Notes under the pieces: generated by a model
The model's database searches: none
What the model saw: only the letters and a program-made list of their open reading frames with translations
Told to the model about the DNA's origin: nothing
In this document: one piece after another, positions 1-9,010 of the stretch
How positions within the stretch are numbered: position 1 is the first letter of the stretch
Layout: each line of letters opens with the position of its first letter
Program-made: the position numbers and the translations under genes
Assembly: GCA_004102645.1 (NCBI GenBank)
Contig: CP034928.1
Coordinates: 868,001-932,000 of the forward strand
Reading direction: 5' to 3'
DNA length: 64,000 nucleotides
Origin: Candidatus Bipolaricaulis sibiricus
Lineage (GTDB): Bacteria > Bipolaricaulota > Bipolaricaulia > Bipolaricaulales > Bipolaricaulaceae

Positions 1-1
1 G

Positions 2-1375
2 GAAGCCATGGAGCGCACCCTCGCCTACCTGGAGGACCATGACTACGGTCGGCGGACCGTTACGTACCGGTTGCGGGATTGGCTGATCTCGCGCCAGCGG
101 TACTGGGGGGCGCCGATCCCGATCGTCTACTGCGCGCGGTGCGGGGTTGTCCCGGTTCCCGAGGACGAGCTGCCGGTTCGCCTGCCCGAGGTCTCGTTCA
201 TCGGCAAGATGGGCCTGGCGGACATCCGAGGGTACGCGGACACCGTCTGCCCCCGGTGTGGGGATGCTGCAAGGCGGGACACGGACACCATGGACACGTT
301 CGTGGACTCGTCGTGGTACTTCCTGCGCTTCGTCTCCCCTCACGAACAGAACGCGCCCTTCGTTTCCGCTGACGTGAACCAGTGGCTCCCTGTAGACCAG
401 TACGTGGGTGGCGTGGAGCATGCCATTCTGCACCTTCTGTACTCGCGGTTCGTCACGATGGCCCTTCACGATATGGGGTATGTTGCCTTTGACGAGCCGT
501 TCCGGAGGCTATTCACTCAAGGGATGGTGTGCCACACCGCCTACAAGTGCCCTCAGCACGGCTGGCTCTACCCGAAGGAAGTGGACAACCTGCGGTGCAC
601 GAAGTGTGGAGGCCAGGTGACAACCTCCTACTTCTCGATGTCGAAGTCGAAGCGCAACGTTGTCGAACCCGCAGACATCATCGCCCGCTATGGGGCGGAC
701 ACCGAACGGTTGTACACCCTGTTCATGGGCCCGCCGGACCGGGACATCGAGTGGTCGGAGGACGGAATCCGTGGAGCATGGCGATTCCTGAACCGGGTCT
801 GGAACCTGGTGGTCGGAGAACTGCCCCGGCTCGCCGAAGTTCGCGGCGACCCCGATCCGTCGGGTTTCGGCTCAGCGGAGCGCGCCCTATGGCAGAAGCT
901 CCATGCGACAGTGAAGAAGGTGACTGAGGAGTTCGCGGAACGGCTCGGTCTGAACACAGCGATCGCGGCGATCATGGAACTCGTCAACGCTGTCTCGAGC
1001 TACATTGAAGGCCCGCAGCCCGACCTCCGACTGGTGCGACACACGCTGAGCCGGGTGGTACTCCTGCTCTCTCCGTTCACCCCCTTTCTCGCCGAGGAGC
1101 TGTGGCAGAGGTTGGGGGAGGGGATCCCTGTTCTCGAGGTACCGTGGCCGGACTACGACCCGGCTGCGGTTGCGGGGGACGAAGTGGAGATCCCGGTCCA
1201 GATCAACGGGAAGGTGCGGGCAAGACTTCGCCTGGCCGCGTCTGTCGCGGCGGACGCCGTCACGCTTCGAGCTGCCGCTCTCGCCACCGACGAGGTCCAG
1301 GAACGCATTCAGGGTCACGAGGTGGAACGGGTCGTCGCCGTTCCCGGCAAGCTCGTGTCGATCGTCGTACGATGA
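2..1375 (+). CDS. leuS: Leucyl-tRNA synthetase, C-terminal part (5' end outside window)
   Basis: Class I aminoacyl-tRNA synthetase charging tRNA-Leu. The reading frame is open to the window edge, so the first ATG (8) is internal: the sequence begins just before the [19 protein letters not shown] block. The catalytic loop signature is seen as MSKSKRN near base 640; the usual first Lys of KMSKS is Ser here. It is followed by [15 protein letters not shown] and the C-terminal anticodon-binding domain, ending in the usual [10 protein letters not shown]-like tail. CPxxG and CxxC pairs (near 250 and 600) look like zinc knuckles. The HIGH motif is upstream of the window. The stop overlaps the next start (ATGA), so the following genes are probably co-translated. 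Confidence 0.97.
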   Translation, partial: EAMERTLAYLEDHDYGRRTVTYRLRDWLISRQRYWGAPIPIVYCARCGVVPVPEDELPVRLPEVSFIGKMGLADIRGYADTVCPRCGDAARRDTDTMDTFVDSSWYFLRFVSPHEQNAPFVSADVNQWLPVDQYVGGVEHAILHLLYSRFVTMALHDMGYVAFDEPFRRLFTQGMVCHTAYKCPQHGWLYPKEVDNLRCTKCGGQVTTSYFSMSKSKRNVVEPADIIARYGADTERLYTLFMGPPDRDIEWSEDGIRGAWRFLNRVWNLVVGELPRLAEVRGDPDPSGFGSAERALWQKLHATVKKVTEEFAERLGLNTAIAAIMELVNAVSSYIEGPQPDLRLVRHTLSRVVLLLSPFTPFLAEELWQRLGEGIPVLEVPWPDYDPAAVAGDEVEIPVQINGKVRARLRLAASVAADAVTLRAAALATDEVQERIQGHEVERVVAVPGKLVSIVVR

Positions 1376-2142
1376 CGGACGGCCCGCACGAGGTGACGAA
1401 CCGACCGGCGTTCACGGTCGTGGTTCCGGTTCTGAACGAGGAGCAGCTTCTTGAGGCGACGCTGCGCTCGTTGCGTGCCCAGACCTTCACGGAGTTCGAG
1501 CTCATCGTGGTTGACAACGGGAGTACCGACTGCAGCCCCGAAATCGCGGCCCGGTTCGCCGATCAGGTGTTGGTTGAGCCGGAGCGCGGGGTGTTGCGGG
1601 CGATGCACCGCGGGTTCCTCGCCGCCCAGGGCGAGCTGATTGCAGCTGCCGATGCTGACACGATCTATCCCCGTCGCTGGTTGGCACGGATGGCGGCTGC
1701 CCTGCGGGGACCCGATGTCGTCGCGGCGTACGGTCCGATGGGGTTCCGTGAGAGTAGGCGGCCGCTGCAGATCCTTCAGGCCGGGGGGTACTGCGTGCTT
1801 GCGGGGTTGTCCCGGGTCGGCGGAGTCCGTCTCGCGGGGGCGGCCAACCTCGGAATGCGGAGAGCCGCGTATCTTGAGGTAGGCGGATACCTCCCGTTCA
1901 TGGACCGCGCGTCGCCCGACTTCCGGCTTGTTCTGGCACTCGCAAGGCTGGGGCGGGTCCGGTTCGTCCCGACGATGGCCTGTTACACGTCGAACCGCCG
2001 CTTCGTGCGGAGAAACCTCATCCACGGCTTCCTCGAGGCTGGTGGGTACTGGCTGGACGTGGCGACCCACCGGGACCGGATTCCCGGGGAGCGTTACTGG
2101 AGCAATCATGCGAGGGAGGACCGTGGCCCGAACAAAGCGTAG
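1372..2142 (+). CDS. Family 2 glycosyltransferase
   Basis: 256 residues. The GT-A fold signature VVPVLNEEQ (residues about 12-20), the VDNGSTD loop and the metal-binding DAD motif (about 93-95) mark a GT2 enzyme that transfers a nucleotide sugar to a lipid or polysaccharide acceptor. No clear membrane segments beyond one weakly hydrophobic stretch near residue 140. The ATG at 1372 overlaps the leuS stop and is preferred over the longer in-frame ORF, which would run back inside leuS. The neighbours (acyltransferase and MGDG-synthase-like enzyme) suggest a role in glycolipid synthesis; the acceptor is unknown. Confidence 0.88.
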   Translation: MTDGPHEVTNRPAFTVVVPVLNEEQLLEATLRSLRAQTFTEFELIVVDNGSTDCSPEIAARFADQVLVEPERGVLRAMHRGFLAAQGELIAAADADTIYPRRWLARMAAALRGPDVVAAYGPMGFRESRRPLQILQAGGYCVLAGLSRVGGVRLAGAANLGMRRAAYLEVGGYLPFMDRASPDFRLVLALARLGRVRFVPTMACYTSNRRFVRRNLIHGFLEAGGYWLDVATHRDRIPGERYWSNHAREDRGPNKA

Positions 2143-2962
2143 CCGGCAGGGCGGCGTTCATGCGGCCCTCACGAGGTTGTGGGGGGCGTTCCTCACCGTC
2201 CCGCAGGAGCTGATACGGGGGCTGTACGTGACGGCGATCGGACTCCTCCCCCTCGTGGCTCGCTCGCGGGGCGTGGGCCAGCCTCCCCCGCGTCCCTGCC
2301 TTCTCGCGGTGACCCACGTGGGGGGCTTTGATGTGCTGTTCGTCGCGCGCGCGGCGCGGCAGTGGCGGATGCGTGCCGTGTTCAACTGCGACGATCGTCC
2401 CCTGGTGCTGCGGCTCCTGTTCAAGGCGGCGTGGCGGTACGCGGTGTCGGCCGACCCAGCGCGTAAGAAGCTACTGAACCGGGATACCGAAGCGGCCGTG
2501 GTTCGTCACCTCCGATCTGGCGGCAGCGTGATGGTGTTCCCCGAGGGGCATCGGTACTGGGAGCGTCGGCTCTACCCTGGGGTGGCGCGGATTGCCTACC
2601 GTGCCGCGGTCCCCATCGTGCCCGTGGGAGTGGCGAATGCCTACCTGTACCGGGCGGGGTCGGAGAACGAGCGCTGGGGGAAGGCCGCGCTCCGCCTGGT
2701 GCGTGAGACCCGGCGGAGAGGGTCTGTCGAAGTCCACTTCGGCGAGCCGTTGGTTCCTCGTGTGGGTTGGCCGGAGTCGGAGGAGGTGGACCGCCTGATG
2801 CGGGCGGTTGAGGAGTGGTTTGGGCGCTTCTACCAGCGGTTCTACGGGATCGAAGGTCCGACCTGGAGACGGACCTCGTCCGCTCATGACGGCGCAACGC
2901 GGGATGGGGGCGCGTCCGCGGTGGGCTGTCACCTCGCGCCGACTGCGGGGGGCCGGGCATGA
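2108..2962 (+). CDS. 1-acylglycerol-3-phosphate acyltransferase family (PlsC-like)
   Basis: 284 residues. It carries acyltransferase motif I, HX4D, as HVGGFD (about residue 69), and motif III, FPEG (about 143), in the spacing of the PlsC/LPLAT family, which acylates lysophosphatidate or other lipid acceptors at the inner membrane. The start chosen is ATG 2108, overlapping the glycosyltransferase by 35 bases; GTG 2123 in the same frame is an alternative. The C-terminal tail after residue 250 is low in conserved sequence. It overlaps the next gene by ATGA, so GT2, acyltransferase and the MGDG-synthase-like gene form one coupled lipid unit. Confidence 0.85.
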   Translation: MRGRTVARTKRSRQGGVHAALTRLWGAFLTVPQELIRGLYVTAIGLLPLVARSRGVGQPPPRPCLLAVTHVGGFDVLFVARAARQWRMRAVFNCDDRPLVLRLLFKAAWRYAVSADPARKKLLNRDTEAAVVRHLRSGGSVMVFPEGHRYWERRLYPGVARIAYRAAVPIVPVGVANAYLYRAGSENERWGKAALRLVRETRRRGSVEVHFGEPLVPRVGWPESEEVDRLMRAVEEWFGRFYQRFYGIEGPTWRRTSSAHDGATRDGGASAVGCHLAPTAGGRA

Positions 2963-4095
2963 TCCAGGTGGGCCTGTTCATGTCGGACACGGGCGGCGGC
3001 CACCGTTCCGCCGGCCGGGCCATTGAGGCCGCCCTCTCCCTGCGCTACCCCGACCGGTTTGTCTGCGACTACTTCGATGCGTTCCGAGCTTGCGGGTACT
3101 TTCCCTGGAACCGCGCACCGGAGATCTACCCTCTGTGGGTACGGTACCACGAGCCTTCCTGGAACCTGTTCGTGAGTGTCACGGACCGTCTCATTGCGAC
3201 CCGCGTCGGACGGCGGCAACTCCCGCGGCTTGCGGTTCCACGAACTCGACGAGCAGCCCGGCGGTCACGGGCGTGGGACATCGTGGTCGTTCTCCACCCA
3301 GCGTTCAACGAGCTTGCCGTGGCCCTCCGGCGAATGGCGTCCCGCGAGTTTCCGATCGTCACCGTGGTCACGGACCTCGCCAACCCGCACAGTGGGTGGT
3401 ACCACCCGGAGGTGGATCGGTGTCTGGTGCCCTGCGGGTCAGCGTATGCCCGCGGCATCCAGCTGGGAGTACGGGCGGAGCGCCTGCGGGTGGTGGGACA
3501 TCCTGCTCACCCCAAGTTCTCGCTCTATCGGAAGGACAAGGCCGAGGCGCGCAGAGACCTGGGATGGGCAGCGGATCGCCGGATTGCGCTTCTCGTGGGG
3601 GGAGGAGAGGGCATGGGCGGTATCGAGCGCGTCGCGCGGGCGATCGATGAGCGGGGGGTCCCCGTGGAACTCGTTGTGGTGGCAGGACGGAACCAGGCAC
3701 TCGCGGAGCGGTTGAGACGTTACCCGTGGCGGATTCCCGTTCAGGTTCACGGGTTTGTCACGAACATCGAGGCGATGATGCGGGCTGCCGACGTGTTCAT
3801 CGGGAAGCCCGGACCGGGCGTGATCGGAGAGGCCGCGATTTCCGGTCTGCCCATGATCCTCATTGGGGGGATGGCACAGGAGCGGCCGAACACCCCGTTC
3901 GTTGTTGAATCGGGCGCGGGTGAGGCTGCCTCGACCCCTGCTGAAGCCGCTGCGCTTCTTCACTCGTGGGTCTCCATGCCAGGGGAACTGGAGCGACGAT
4001 CAGAGCGGGCACGAGCGATCGCGTTCCCGAACGCGTCGTTTGACGTTGCAGACGAGATCGCTAGCCTGTGTGGCATCGCCCCGCCCGCGGCGTAG
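2959..4095 (+). CDS. MGDG-synthase-like glycosyltransferase (GT28 family)
   Basis: 378 residues with the N-terminal MGDG_synth domain signature SDTGGGHRSA (about residues 10-19) and a C-terminal GT28-type nucleotide-sugar domain including GKPGPGVIGEA (about 279-289). The family (plant MGD1, Bacillus UgtP) transfers Gal or Glc to diacylglycerol, making glycolipids at the cytoplasmic face of the membrane. It is translationally coupled (ATGA) to the acyltransferase upstream. Whether the sugar donor is UDP-Glc, UDP-Gal or UDP-GlcNAc cannot be read from the sequence. It ends convergently with the THEP1-like gene, 60 bases away. Confidence 0.87.
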   Translation: MIQVGLFMSDTGGGHRSAGRAIEAALSLRYPDRFVCDYFDAFRACGYFPWNRAPEIYPLWVRYHEPSWNLFVSVTDRLIATRVGRRQLPRLAVPRTRRAARRSRAWDIVVVLHPAFNELAVALRRMASREFPIVTVVTDLANPHSGWYHPEVDRCLVPCGSAYARGIQLGVRAERLRVVGHPAHPKFSLYRKDKAEARRDLGWAADRRIALLVGGGEGMGGIERVARAIDERGVPVELVVVAGRNQALAERLRRYPWRIPVQVHGFVTNIEAMMRAADVFIGKPGPGVIGEAAISGLPMILIGGMAQERPNTPFVVESGAGEAASTPAEAAALLHSWVSMPGELERRSERARAIAFPNASFDVADEIASLCGIAPPAA

Positions 4096-4155
4096 CGCGC
4101 CGCGAGGGCGGGCGGGCAGCGCTCGGGTTCTCCCGGGACGGACCGCCTGGACCTG

Positions 4156-4671
4156 CTACGCTTCGGTGAGATAGCGCTGGACTTCGGCCAGCACGTGGTC
4201 GCGGTTCTGTCGGGTCAGGCGGAACAGCTCATCGGCGGCGTGGCGAACCGCGTACGCAAGGGCGTGGTTGGAGCTCCGGTGGACCGTGATGAGGAAGTGA
4301 GGCGCTTCCTCGAGGACTCGCTCGACGGCACGGACGAACCTCGGGGAGGCGAGTTCCATCGGGCCCACCTCGTCCACGACGACGAGGTCCGCGTCCTCGA
4401 TCGCCCGTTCGATGGCGCCGGCTCCAATCGCGTCGAGATCAGGAAGGTTCAGCCGATATCGACCGAACGAGGGCCCGTCCGCGAGGTGAAGGTGCGCAAG
4501 CACCCCCACGTGACCCGTTGCCAGGTCCCGCACCGAGAACCCGACGCGGCGGCCACACTTGGTGATCTCTGCTGTAACCATGCCGCCGCAGGAGACCGGT
4601 GCCTGTTCGACCGCACGGAGCACGAGGGTGGACTTCCCGACCCGCGGATGACCGGTGATCGCGATCTTCAT
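4156..4671 (-). CDS. THEP1-family nucleoside-triphosphatase
   Basis: 171 residues. P-loop GHPRVGKST (residues 7-15) and the Walker B stretch VVVDEVGPMEL (about 93-103) are the marks of the THEP1/NTPase_1 family, which hydrolyses NTPs slowly in vitro and whose biological role is unsettled. The start MKIAITGHP at 4671 is set by homology; the longer frame adds 31 unconserved residues. It is divergent from the AEC transporter. A second THEP1 domain, fused to a methyltransferase, occurs at 32789-33949. Confidence 0.88.
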   Translation of the reverse strand: MKIAITGHPRVGKSTLVLRAVEQAPVSCGGMVTAEITKCGRRVGFSVRDLATGHVGVLAHLHLADGPSFGRYRLNLPDLDAIGAGAIERAIEDADLVVVDEVGPMELASPRFVRAVERVLEEAPHFLITVHRSSNHALAYAVRHAADELFRLTRQNRDHVLAEVQRYLTEA

Positions 4672-4714
4672 GCTGGCACGGGACGATTGTAGCCATGACG
4701 GGGAGGGTGACGGC

Positions 4715-5632
4715 GTGCCCGCGACCGCGTACCGTTCCCCCATGATCGCTGCCCTGTTCCCCACGTTCCTCGTCGTCGGGGCGGGGTGGCTCCTTGGCCG
4801 GTCGGGGCGCGTTGCTTCGCGCCCACTTGCTCAAGTGGCCTTCTGGGTCCTCTCCCCAGCGCTCATCTTCGAGTCGTTGCGCACGGCTGAGCTGCCCGCG
4901 GCAGGCGTGGTTGTGCTCTTTGCCGTCCTCCACATGGTGGGGATGTTCGTCCTGTCCTGGGGGGTGGGGAGGCGTTTCTTCCCCGGCGACCGAGACGTCC
5001 AGGCAGCGGTCTCACTGGTCCTCACCTTTGGGAACTGCGGAAACCTCGGGCTTCCGATCCTCCTGTTCGTCTACGGGCCGCCGGGTGTGGATGTGGGTGT
5101 GGTGTTCCTCGCTGCGAACACCGTGCTCCTGGCGACCCTGGGGAGCGCCGTGGCCTGTTGGGAGGGTGCGTTTCGCTGGCGGAGTGCGTTGACGGAGCTG
5201 GTCCGCATGCCCTGGCTGTATGCGGTGGGGGGGGCGTTGCTCGTGCGCGGGATGGGGTTTCCAGATGTTCTGTCGCGGGCGACAGGGCTTCTAGCCAACG
5301 GGGCGATCCCGCTGTTTCTCCTCCTGCTCGGTGTCGAGCTGGCCCAGATCCGGGTGGGTCGCGTGGTGAAGCCCGCGTTGGGGCTGTCGCTGGTCCGGCT
5401 GGTGGGTGGAGCTGGTCTGGGCTGGGTTCTGGCCGCTGTTCTCCCCGTGACCGGCGCCGTCCGCGGAAGCCTCGTTGTTGAGGGAAGCGTCCCCACCGCC
5501 GTGAACGCGTATCTGTTGGCGGCGCAGTACGACCGCAGACCAGACCTGGCAGCTGCAGTTCTCCTCCTGTCCACGCTCCTATCGCTGGGCACCCTGTCCC
5601 TGACCCTGTTTCTGCTCCGGATCGTGGGGTAG
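4715..5632 (+). CDS. Auxin-efflux-carrier (AEC) family transporter
   Basis: About 305 residues with roughly ten hydrophobic segments and the AEC-family midpoint signature FGNCGNLGLPI (near base 5035), matching the conserved N(T/C)GNxGxP helix break. AEC proteins (PF03547, e.g. MleP and MdcF) export or exchange small organic acids. GTG 4715 is preferred because GGAGG lies 8 bases upstream; ATG 4742 in the same frame lacks a Shine-Dalgarno but matches the usual family N-terminus. The 2-hydroxyacid dehydrogenase 17 bases downstream makes an organic-acid substrate plausible (inference). Confidence 0.85.
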   Translation: MPATAYRSPMIAALFPTFLVVGAGWLLGRSGRVASRPLAQVAFWVLSPALIFESLRTAELPAAGVVVLFAVLHMVGMFVLSWGVGRRFFPGDRDVQAAVSLVLTFGNCGNLGLPILLFVYGPPGVDVGVVFLAANTVLLATLGSAVACWEGAFRWRSALTELVRMPWLYAVGGALLVRGMGFPDVLSRATGLLANGAIPLFLLLLGVELAQIRVGRVVKPALGLSLVRLVGGAGLGWVLAAVLPVTGAVRGSLVVEGSVPTAVNAYLLAAQYDRRPDLAAAVLLLSTLLSLGTLSLTLFLLRIVG

Positions 5633-5649
5633 ACTGCGGCGATCTGACC

Positions 5650-6636
5650 ATGGCACGGGTCCTGATTGCAACAGCGATGTTCGCGGAGGTACTGGAGCGC
5701 CTTCGCCGAGCGGGGCACGACGTGGACGTGTGCGAGGGCCGCCCGTCGGCCGCGGAGCTGGCGCAGGCCGAGGCGCTGATCTGCCCGCTCTCCCTCCCTG
5801 TGCGTGCAGAGCTCTTGAACGCCGCGCCTCGGTTGCGGGTTGTGGCCAATCTCGGGGCAGGAGTGGACAACATCGACGTCGGGGCCGCCGCGCGACGGGG
5901 AGTAGCGGTGACCAACACGCCCGATGTGCTCACGGAGGCAACGGCCGACCTGGGGTGGGCCCTCCTTCTCGGCGTGGCCCGCCGCATCGTGGAGGCTGAC
6001 CAGGACCTTCGTAGTCACGGGTTCCCGGGTTGGGCGTTTCTCCCTCCGCATCTCGGGGCGGACGTCAGCGGGAGGACGCTCGGCGTGGTGGGGTTCGGTC
6101 GGATCGGGCAGGCAGTGGCGCGGCGGGGACGCGGGTTCGGGATGCAGGTTTTCTACACGTCCCGGTCGTCCAAACCCGCGGCCGAGGAGGAGACGGGGGC
6201 ACAGCCCCTCGCGCTGGATGAGCTTCTGTCGCGCAGTGACTTCGTCGTTCTCTGCGTCCCGCTGACCCGCGAGACGAGGCACATGATTGGGGAGCGGGAG
6301 CTGGGGTTGATGCGACAGGACGCGATCCTCGTGAACATTGCGCGCGGGCCGGTGGTAGACGAGGCTGCCCTGGTGGCCGCCCTCCGCGCGGGTACGATCC
6401 GAGGCGCCGGTCTTGACGTGTTCGAGGACGAGCCGCGGGTCCATCCAGACCTCCTTGGGATGCGCAACGTCATCCTCACCCCCCATGTCGGTTCTGCGAC
6501 GGTTACCACACGGAGGAGAATGGCTGATCTGGCCTGCGATGCTGTCCTCGCGGTGTTGGCGGGCAAGGTGCCCGCGAACCTGGTCTCGGCACCTTCCCCT
6601 GAAGACCTGGGAACCCGGGGCACGCCCACGGTGTAG
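5650..6636 (+). CDS. D-2-hydroxyacid dehydrogenase (glyoxylate/hydroxypyruvate reductase type)
   Basis: 328 residues, standard length for the NAD(P)-dependent D-isomer 2-hydroxyacid dehydrogenase family. The dinucleotide fold VGFGRIGQAVA (about 146-156) and the three catalytic positions are visible: Arg in NIARGPVVDE (about 228), Glu in FEDEP (about 259) and His in TPHVGS (about 277). It reduces a 2-oxoacid such as glyoxylate or hydroxypyruvate in the cytosol. The AEC transporter just upstream may move the acid. The exact substrate is not determined by these motifs. Confidence 0.92.
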   Translation: MARVLIATAMFAEVLERLRRAGHDVDVCEGRPSAAELAQAEALICPLSLPVRAELLNAAPRLRVVANLGAGVDNIDVGAAARRGVAVTNTPDVLTEATADLGWALLLGVARRIVEADQDLRSHGFPGWAFLPPHLGADVSGRTLGVVGFGRIGQAVARRGRGFGMQVFYTSRSSKPAAEEETGAQPLALDELLSRSDFVVLCVPLTRETRHMIGERELGLMRQDAILVNIARGPVVDEAALVAALRAGTIRGAGLDVFEDEPRVHPDLLGMRNVILTPHVGSATVTTRRRMADLACDAVLAVLAGKVPANLVSAPSPEDLGTRGTPTV

Positions 6637-6659
6637 AATGAGGTGGAGGTGGTTGAGAG

Positions 6660-7241
6660 ATGAGGCGGGCGAGGTTGTGGACACTGGTGTTGGTGGTCCT
6701 CGGCGGGGCGCTGGCATGGGGACAGACGTGGTGTGATCCCTGTGCACCCCCTCCCCCTCCGGAGCCCCCGTGTTACATCACGTTCTGGGCGGGAGAGCCG
6801 ATCCTCGTGGAGCTGGTCATCCCGTGGGGTCTGTTCTGCTGCAACCCGTGCCAGTCGGCGACGATGATCACGGGCTGGTCGGTAGAAGCGTTCGGCGGCG
6901 GGGTTGTCTTCCAGTATGCGTATCCGGTCCCGGTGAGTGCGGGGACGAAGATCGTGTGGGACCAGAAGGACCTTGCGGGAACGCAGGTTGCCCCGGGGTT
7001 CTACAAGATCGTTGTCACGACCACGGATAGGGCGGTCTCGATCCACGTCAAGATCGAGAACAAGAGGGCGGACTGCTGCTTCTTTGTCTGCGCGCCGTTC
7101 TCCAGACCGTGCGGGATTTCGTTCTGCGACCCGTACCTGAAGGTCTCACGGGCTCCGAGCTGCACGTCGTGTGGCGACCCATGCTGCGATCCGTGCTGCT
7201 TCCCGTGGTTGTTCCCGTTCCTGTTCATGTTCGGGAAGTAG
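6660..7241 (+). CDS. Secreted Cys/Pro-rich protein of unknown function
   Basis: 193 residues. A signal peptide (Arg-rich start, hydrophobic core, cleavage probably after AWG or AWGQ near residue 21) is followed by Cys-Pro clusters (CDPCAPPPPPEPPC, CCNPC) and a central stretch near residues 60-125. That stretch reads like a FlgD/CHU_C-type Ig fold: VPVSAGTKIVWDQKD, then VAPGFYKIVV. The C-terminus has repeated CxxC and CCDPCC motifs and ends in a hydrophobic PWLFPFLFMFGK. About 20 Cys in total. GGAGG sits upstream. The next gene begins immediately at its stop. I do not recognise a family for the Cys-rich parts. Confidence 0.7.
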   Translation: MRRARLWTLVLVVLGGALAWGQTWCDPCAPPPPPEPPCYITFWAGEPILVELVIPWGLFCCNPCQSATMITGWSVEAFGGGVVFQYAYPVPVSAGTKIVWDQKDLAGTQVAPGFYKIVVTTTDRAVSIHVKIENKRADCCFFVCAPFSRPCGISFCDPYLKVSRAPSCTSCGDPCCDPCCFPWLFPFLFMFGK

Positions 7242-8186
7242 GTGCCCGAGCTTCCTGAGCTCGAGGTCATCAAGGCGATCCTCGCTCCCCGGATCGTGGG
7301 TCACACGGTCCGGGGGGCCGAGGTCAGTCGCCCCTATCTTCCCCAGCCCGCCGAGCTGGGCGAGCACCTTGTGGGGTGGGAGCTTTCGGGGATTGCGCGC
7401 CGCGGGTTGTACCTGGTGTTGTCGTTCTCTTCCGCGGTCCATCTCCTGCTCCATCTGACGCCGCGGGTGTGGTTGTGGCACGAGCGCCGAGGGTCGCCCT
7501 CGACGTCCGCGACCGCCCTCCAGCTCATCTTCGACGACGGATCTGATCTGCGCCTGATCGAGGGCAGGTCGGCCAGACCGGCCGGGGTCTGGGTGGTCAC
7601 CAGCCTGTCCAGCGCTGCTCCCTTGCAGAAGCTGGGCCACGAGCCGTTGAGCGACGCGTTCACCGCTGCTGCGCTCCGGGGAGTGATCTCGGGTACCCGC
7701 CGCCCCCTCAAGGCGCTGCTTACCGACCAGACGCTCATTGCCGGGATCGGCGATGCCTATGCGGACGAGATTCTGTTCCGGGCCAAACTGTCTCCTGTTC
7801 GGTACACCCACACGTTGGCTGAGGAGGAGATCGACCGTCTGTGGGAGGCGATCGGGGAGACCCTCCGGTGGGCGGTGGGCGAAATCGCGGTGCGCGCGGG
7901 CGGGGCGCTGTTCGAGCGGGAGATCAGGGACTTCATGCGCGTCCACGGGAGGAAGGGGCTCCCTTGTCCCGAGTGCGGCGCTCCGATCGCCGAGATCCTG
8001 TACGACGCAGTGCGCACGGACTACTGCCCCTGCTGCCAGCGAGCGGGTTTGTCCCGGGCAACGGTGCCCTCCAAGGGAGGCCGACTCAGGAGAGCAAGCG
8101 CGCCAGGATCGCCTTCTGTGCATGGAGACGGTTCTCGGCCTGATCGAACAACACCGAGTTCGGAAGCCGAGACGCCTCGTAGGTGA
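7242..8186 (+). CDS. Divergent formamidopyrimidine-DNA glycosylase family protein (Fpg/Nei)
   Basis: 314 residues. The GTG start gives PELPELEV, so the catalytic N-terminal Pro and Glu of Fpg/Nei glycosylases are present after Met removal. The H2TH region includes LLTDQTLIAGIGDAYADEIL, and the C-terminal zinc finger CPECG...CPCC (about 244-266) is intact. Odd points: the conserved Fpg beta-hairpin Lys (RRGKY) is Leu here (RRGLY, near base 7400), and the HLGM loop is HLTP. After the zinc finger a tail of about 45 residues overlaps the 3' end of argF on the other strand by 101 bases. It is probably a base-excision repair enzyme with altered specificity, or a non-canonical paralogue. Confidence 0.85.
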   Translation: MPELPELEVIKAILAPRIVGHTVRGAEVSRPYLPQPAELGEHLVGWELSGIARRGLYLVLSFSSAVHLLLHLTPRVWLWHERRGSPSTSATALQLIFDDGSDLRLIEGRSARPAGVWVVTSLSSAAPLQKLGHEPLSDAFTAAALRGVISGTRRPLKALLTDQTLIAGIGDAYADEILFRAKLSPVRYTHTLAEEEIDRLWEAIGETLRWAVGEIAVRAGGALFEREIRDFMRVHGRKGLPCPECGAPIAEILYDAVRTDYCPCCQRAGLSRATVPSKGGRLRRASAPGSPSVHGDGSRPDRTTPSSEAETPRR

Positions 8187-9000
8187 TTTCCTCGCCGTAG
8201 TGGGCGGGCAGGCAGTGCATGACGAGGCATCCGGGGTTCGCTGCCTCGACGAGCTCGACGTCCACTGTGAACCCACGGAAGCGGGCCCTGCGGGCCGCGG
8301 CCTCCTCTTCTTGGCCCATGCTCGCCCAGACGTCGGTGTAGAGGACGTCTGCGCCGCGCGCGGCTGCCCTCGGGTCATGGGTGATCTCCACCATCGCCCC
8401 TCCCGCGCGAGCGGCACGAACGACTTCCGCATTGGGCTCGTGCCCCTCAGGGCAGGCGATCCGGAACCGCAGCCCCAAGCGGCCCGCAGCCTCGATCAAC
8501 GAGTGGGCAACGTTGTTCCCGTCACCGATGAACGACAGCGCAGTCCCCCGGAGCTCGCCCCGTCTCTCAAGAATCGTGAGCATGTCGCCGAGAGCCTGGC
8601 ACGGGTGATGGAGGTCGGAGAGGCCATTGATCACCGGAACGGTCGCGTAGCGGGCCAGCTCCTCCACGATCTCATGCCCAAACACGCGCGCCATGACCCC
8701 GTCTACGTAACGCGAGAGGTTGAGCGCGATGTCCTCGGTGGTTTCCCGCTTTCCCAGTTTGATGTCGTCTGGCCCAAGGTACAGGGCGTGGCCGCCCAGC
8801 TGGGTCATCCCCACCTCAAACGAAACGCGCGTCCGCAGCGACGGCTTCTGGAAAACCATGGCGAGGGTCTTCCCCCGGAGGATCTCCTCGTGGGAGATCC
8901 CCGCCCGGTGCTCCCGCTTCAGGTGAAGCGCGAGCTCCAGAAGCTCTCGGAGCTCGTCAGCCCGCCAATCCGCAATCGTCACGAAATCCCTCTTCGTCAT
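8086..9000 (-). CDS. argF: Ornithine carbamoyltransferase
   Basis: 304 residues, full length for anabolic OTCase, which makes citrulline from ornithine and carbamoyl phosphate in arginine synthesis. The carbamoyl-phosphate loop is FQKPSLRTR (about 47-55, the STRTR motif), followed by HPCQALGD (about 130) and the ornithine-binding HCLPAH (about 262-267). The start is at 9000 (MTKRDF), with GGAGG upstream; the longer frame reads into the neighbouring gene. It lies 10 bases downstream of the saccharopine-dehydrogenase-like gene, so the two are probably co-transcribed. Two further carbamoyltransferases occur at 38127 and 39254. Confidence 0.95.
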   Translation of the reverse strand: MTKRDFVTIADWRADELRELLELALHLKREHRAGISHEEILRGKTLAMVFQKPSLRTRVSFEVGMTQLGGHALYLGPDDIKLGKRETTEDIALNLSRYVDGVMARVFGHEIVEELARYATVPVINGLSDLHHPCQALGDMLTILERRGELRGTALSFIGDGNNVAHSLIEAAGRLGLRFRIACPEGHEPNAEVVRAARAGGAMVEITHDPRAAARGADVLYTDVWASMGQEEEAAARRARFRGFTVDVELVEAANPGCLVMHCLPAHYGEEITYEASRLPNSVLFDQAENRLHAQKAILARLLS

Positions 9001-9010
9001 TGCGACCTCC

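Noticed and set aside
1102-1371. Extended N-terminus of the family 2 glycosyltransferase
   Set aside because: The extra frame lies wholly inside leuS and has no glycosyltransferase similarity; ATG 1372 is natural.
4096-4155. Terminator between the convergent MGDG-synthase-like and THEP1 genes
   Set aside because: Only short, weak GC inverted repeats and no T-run.
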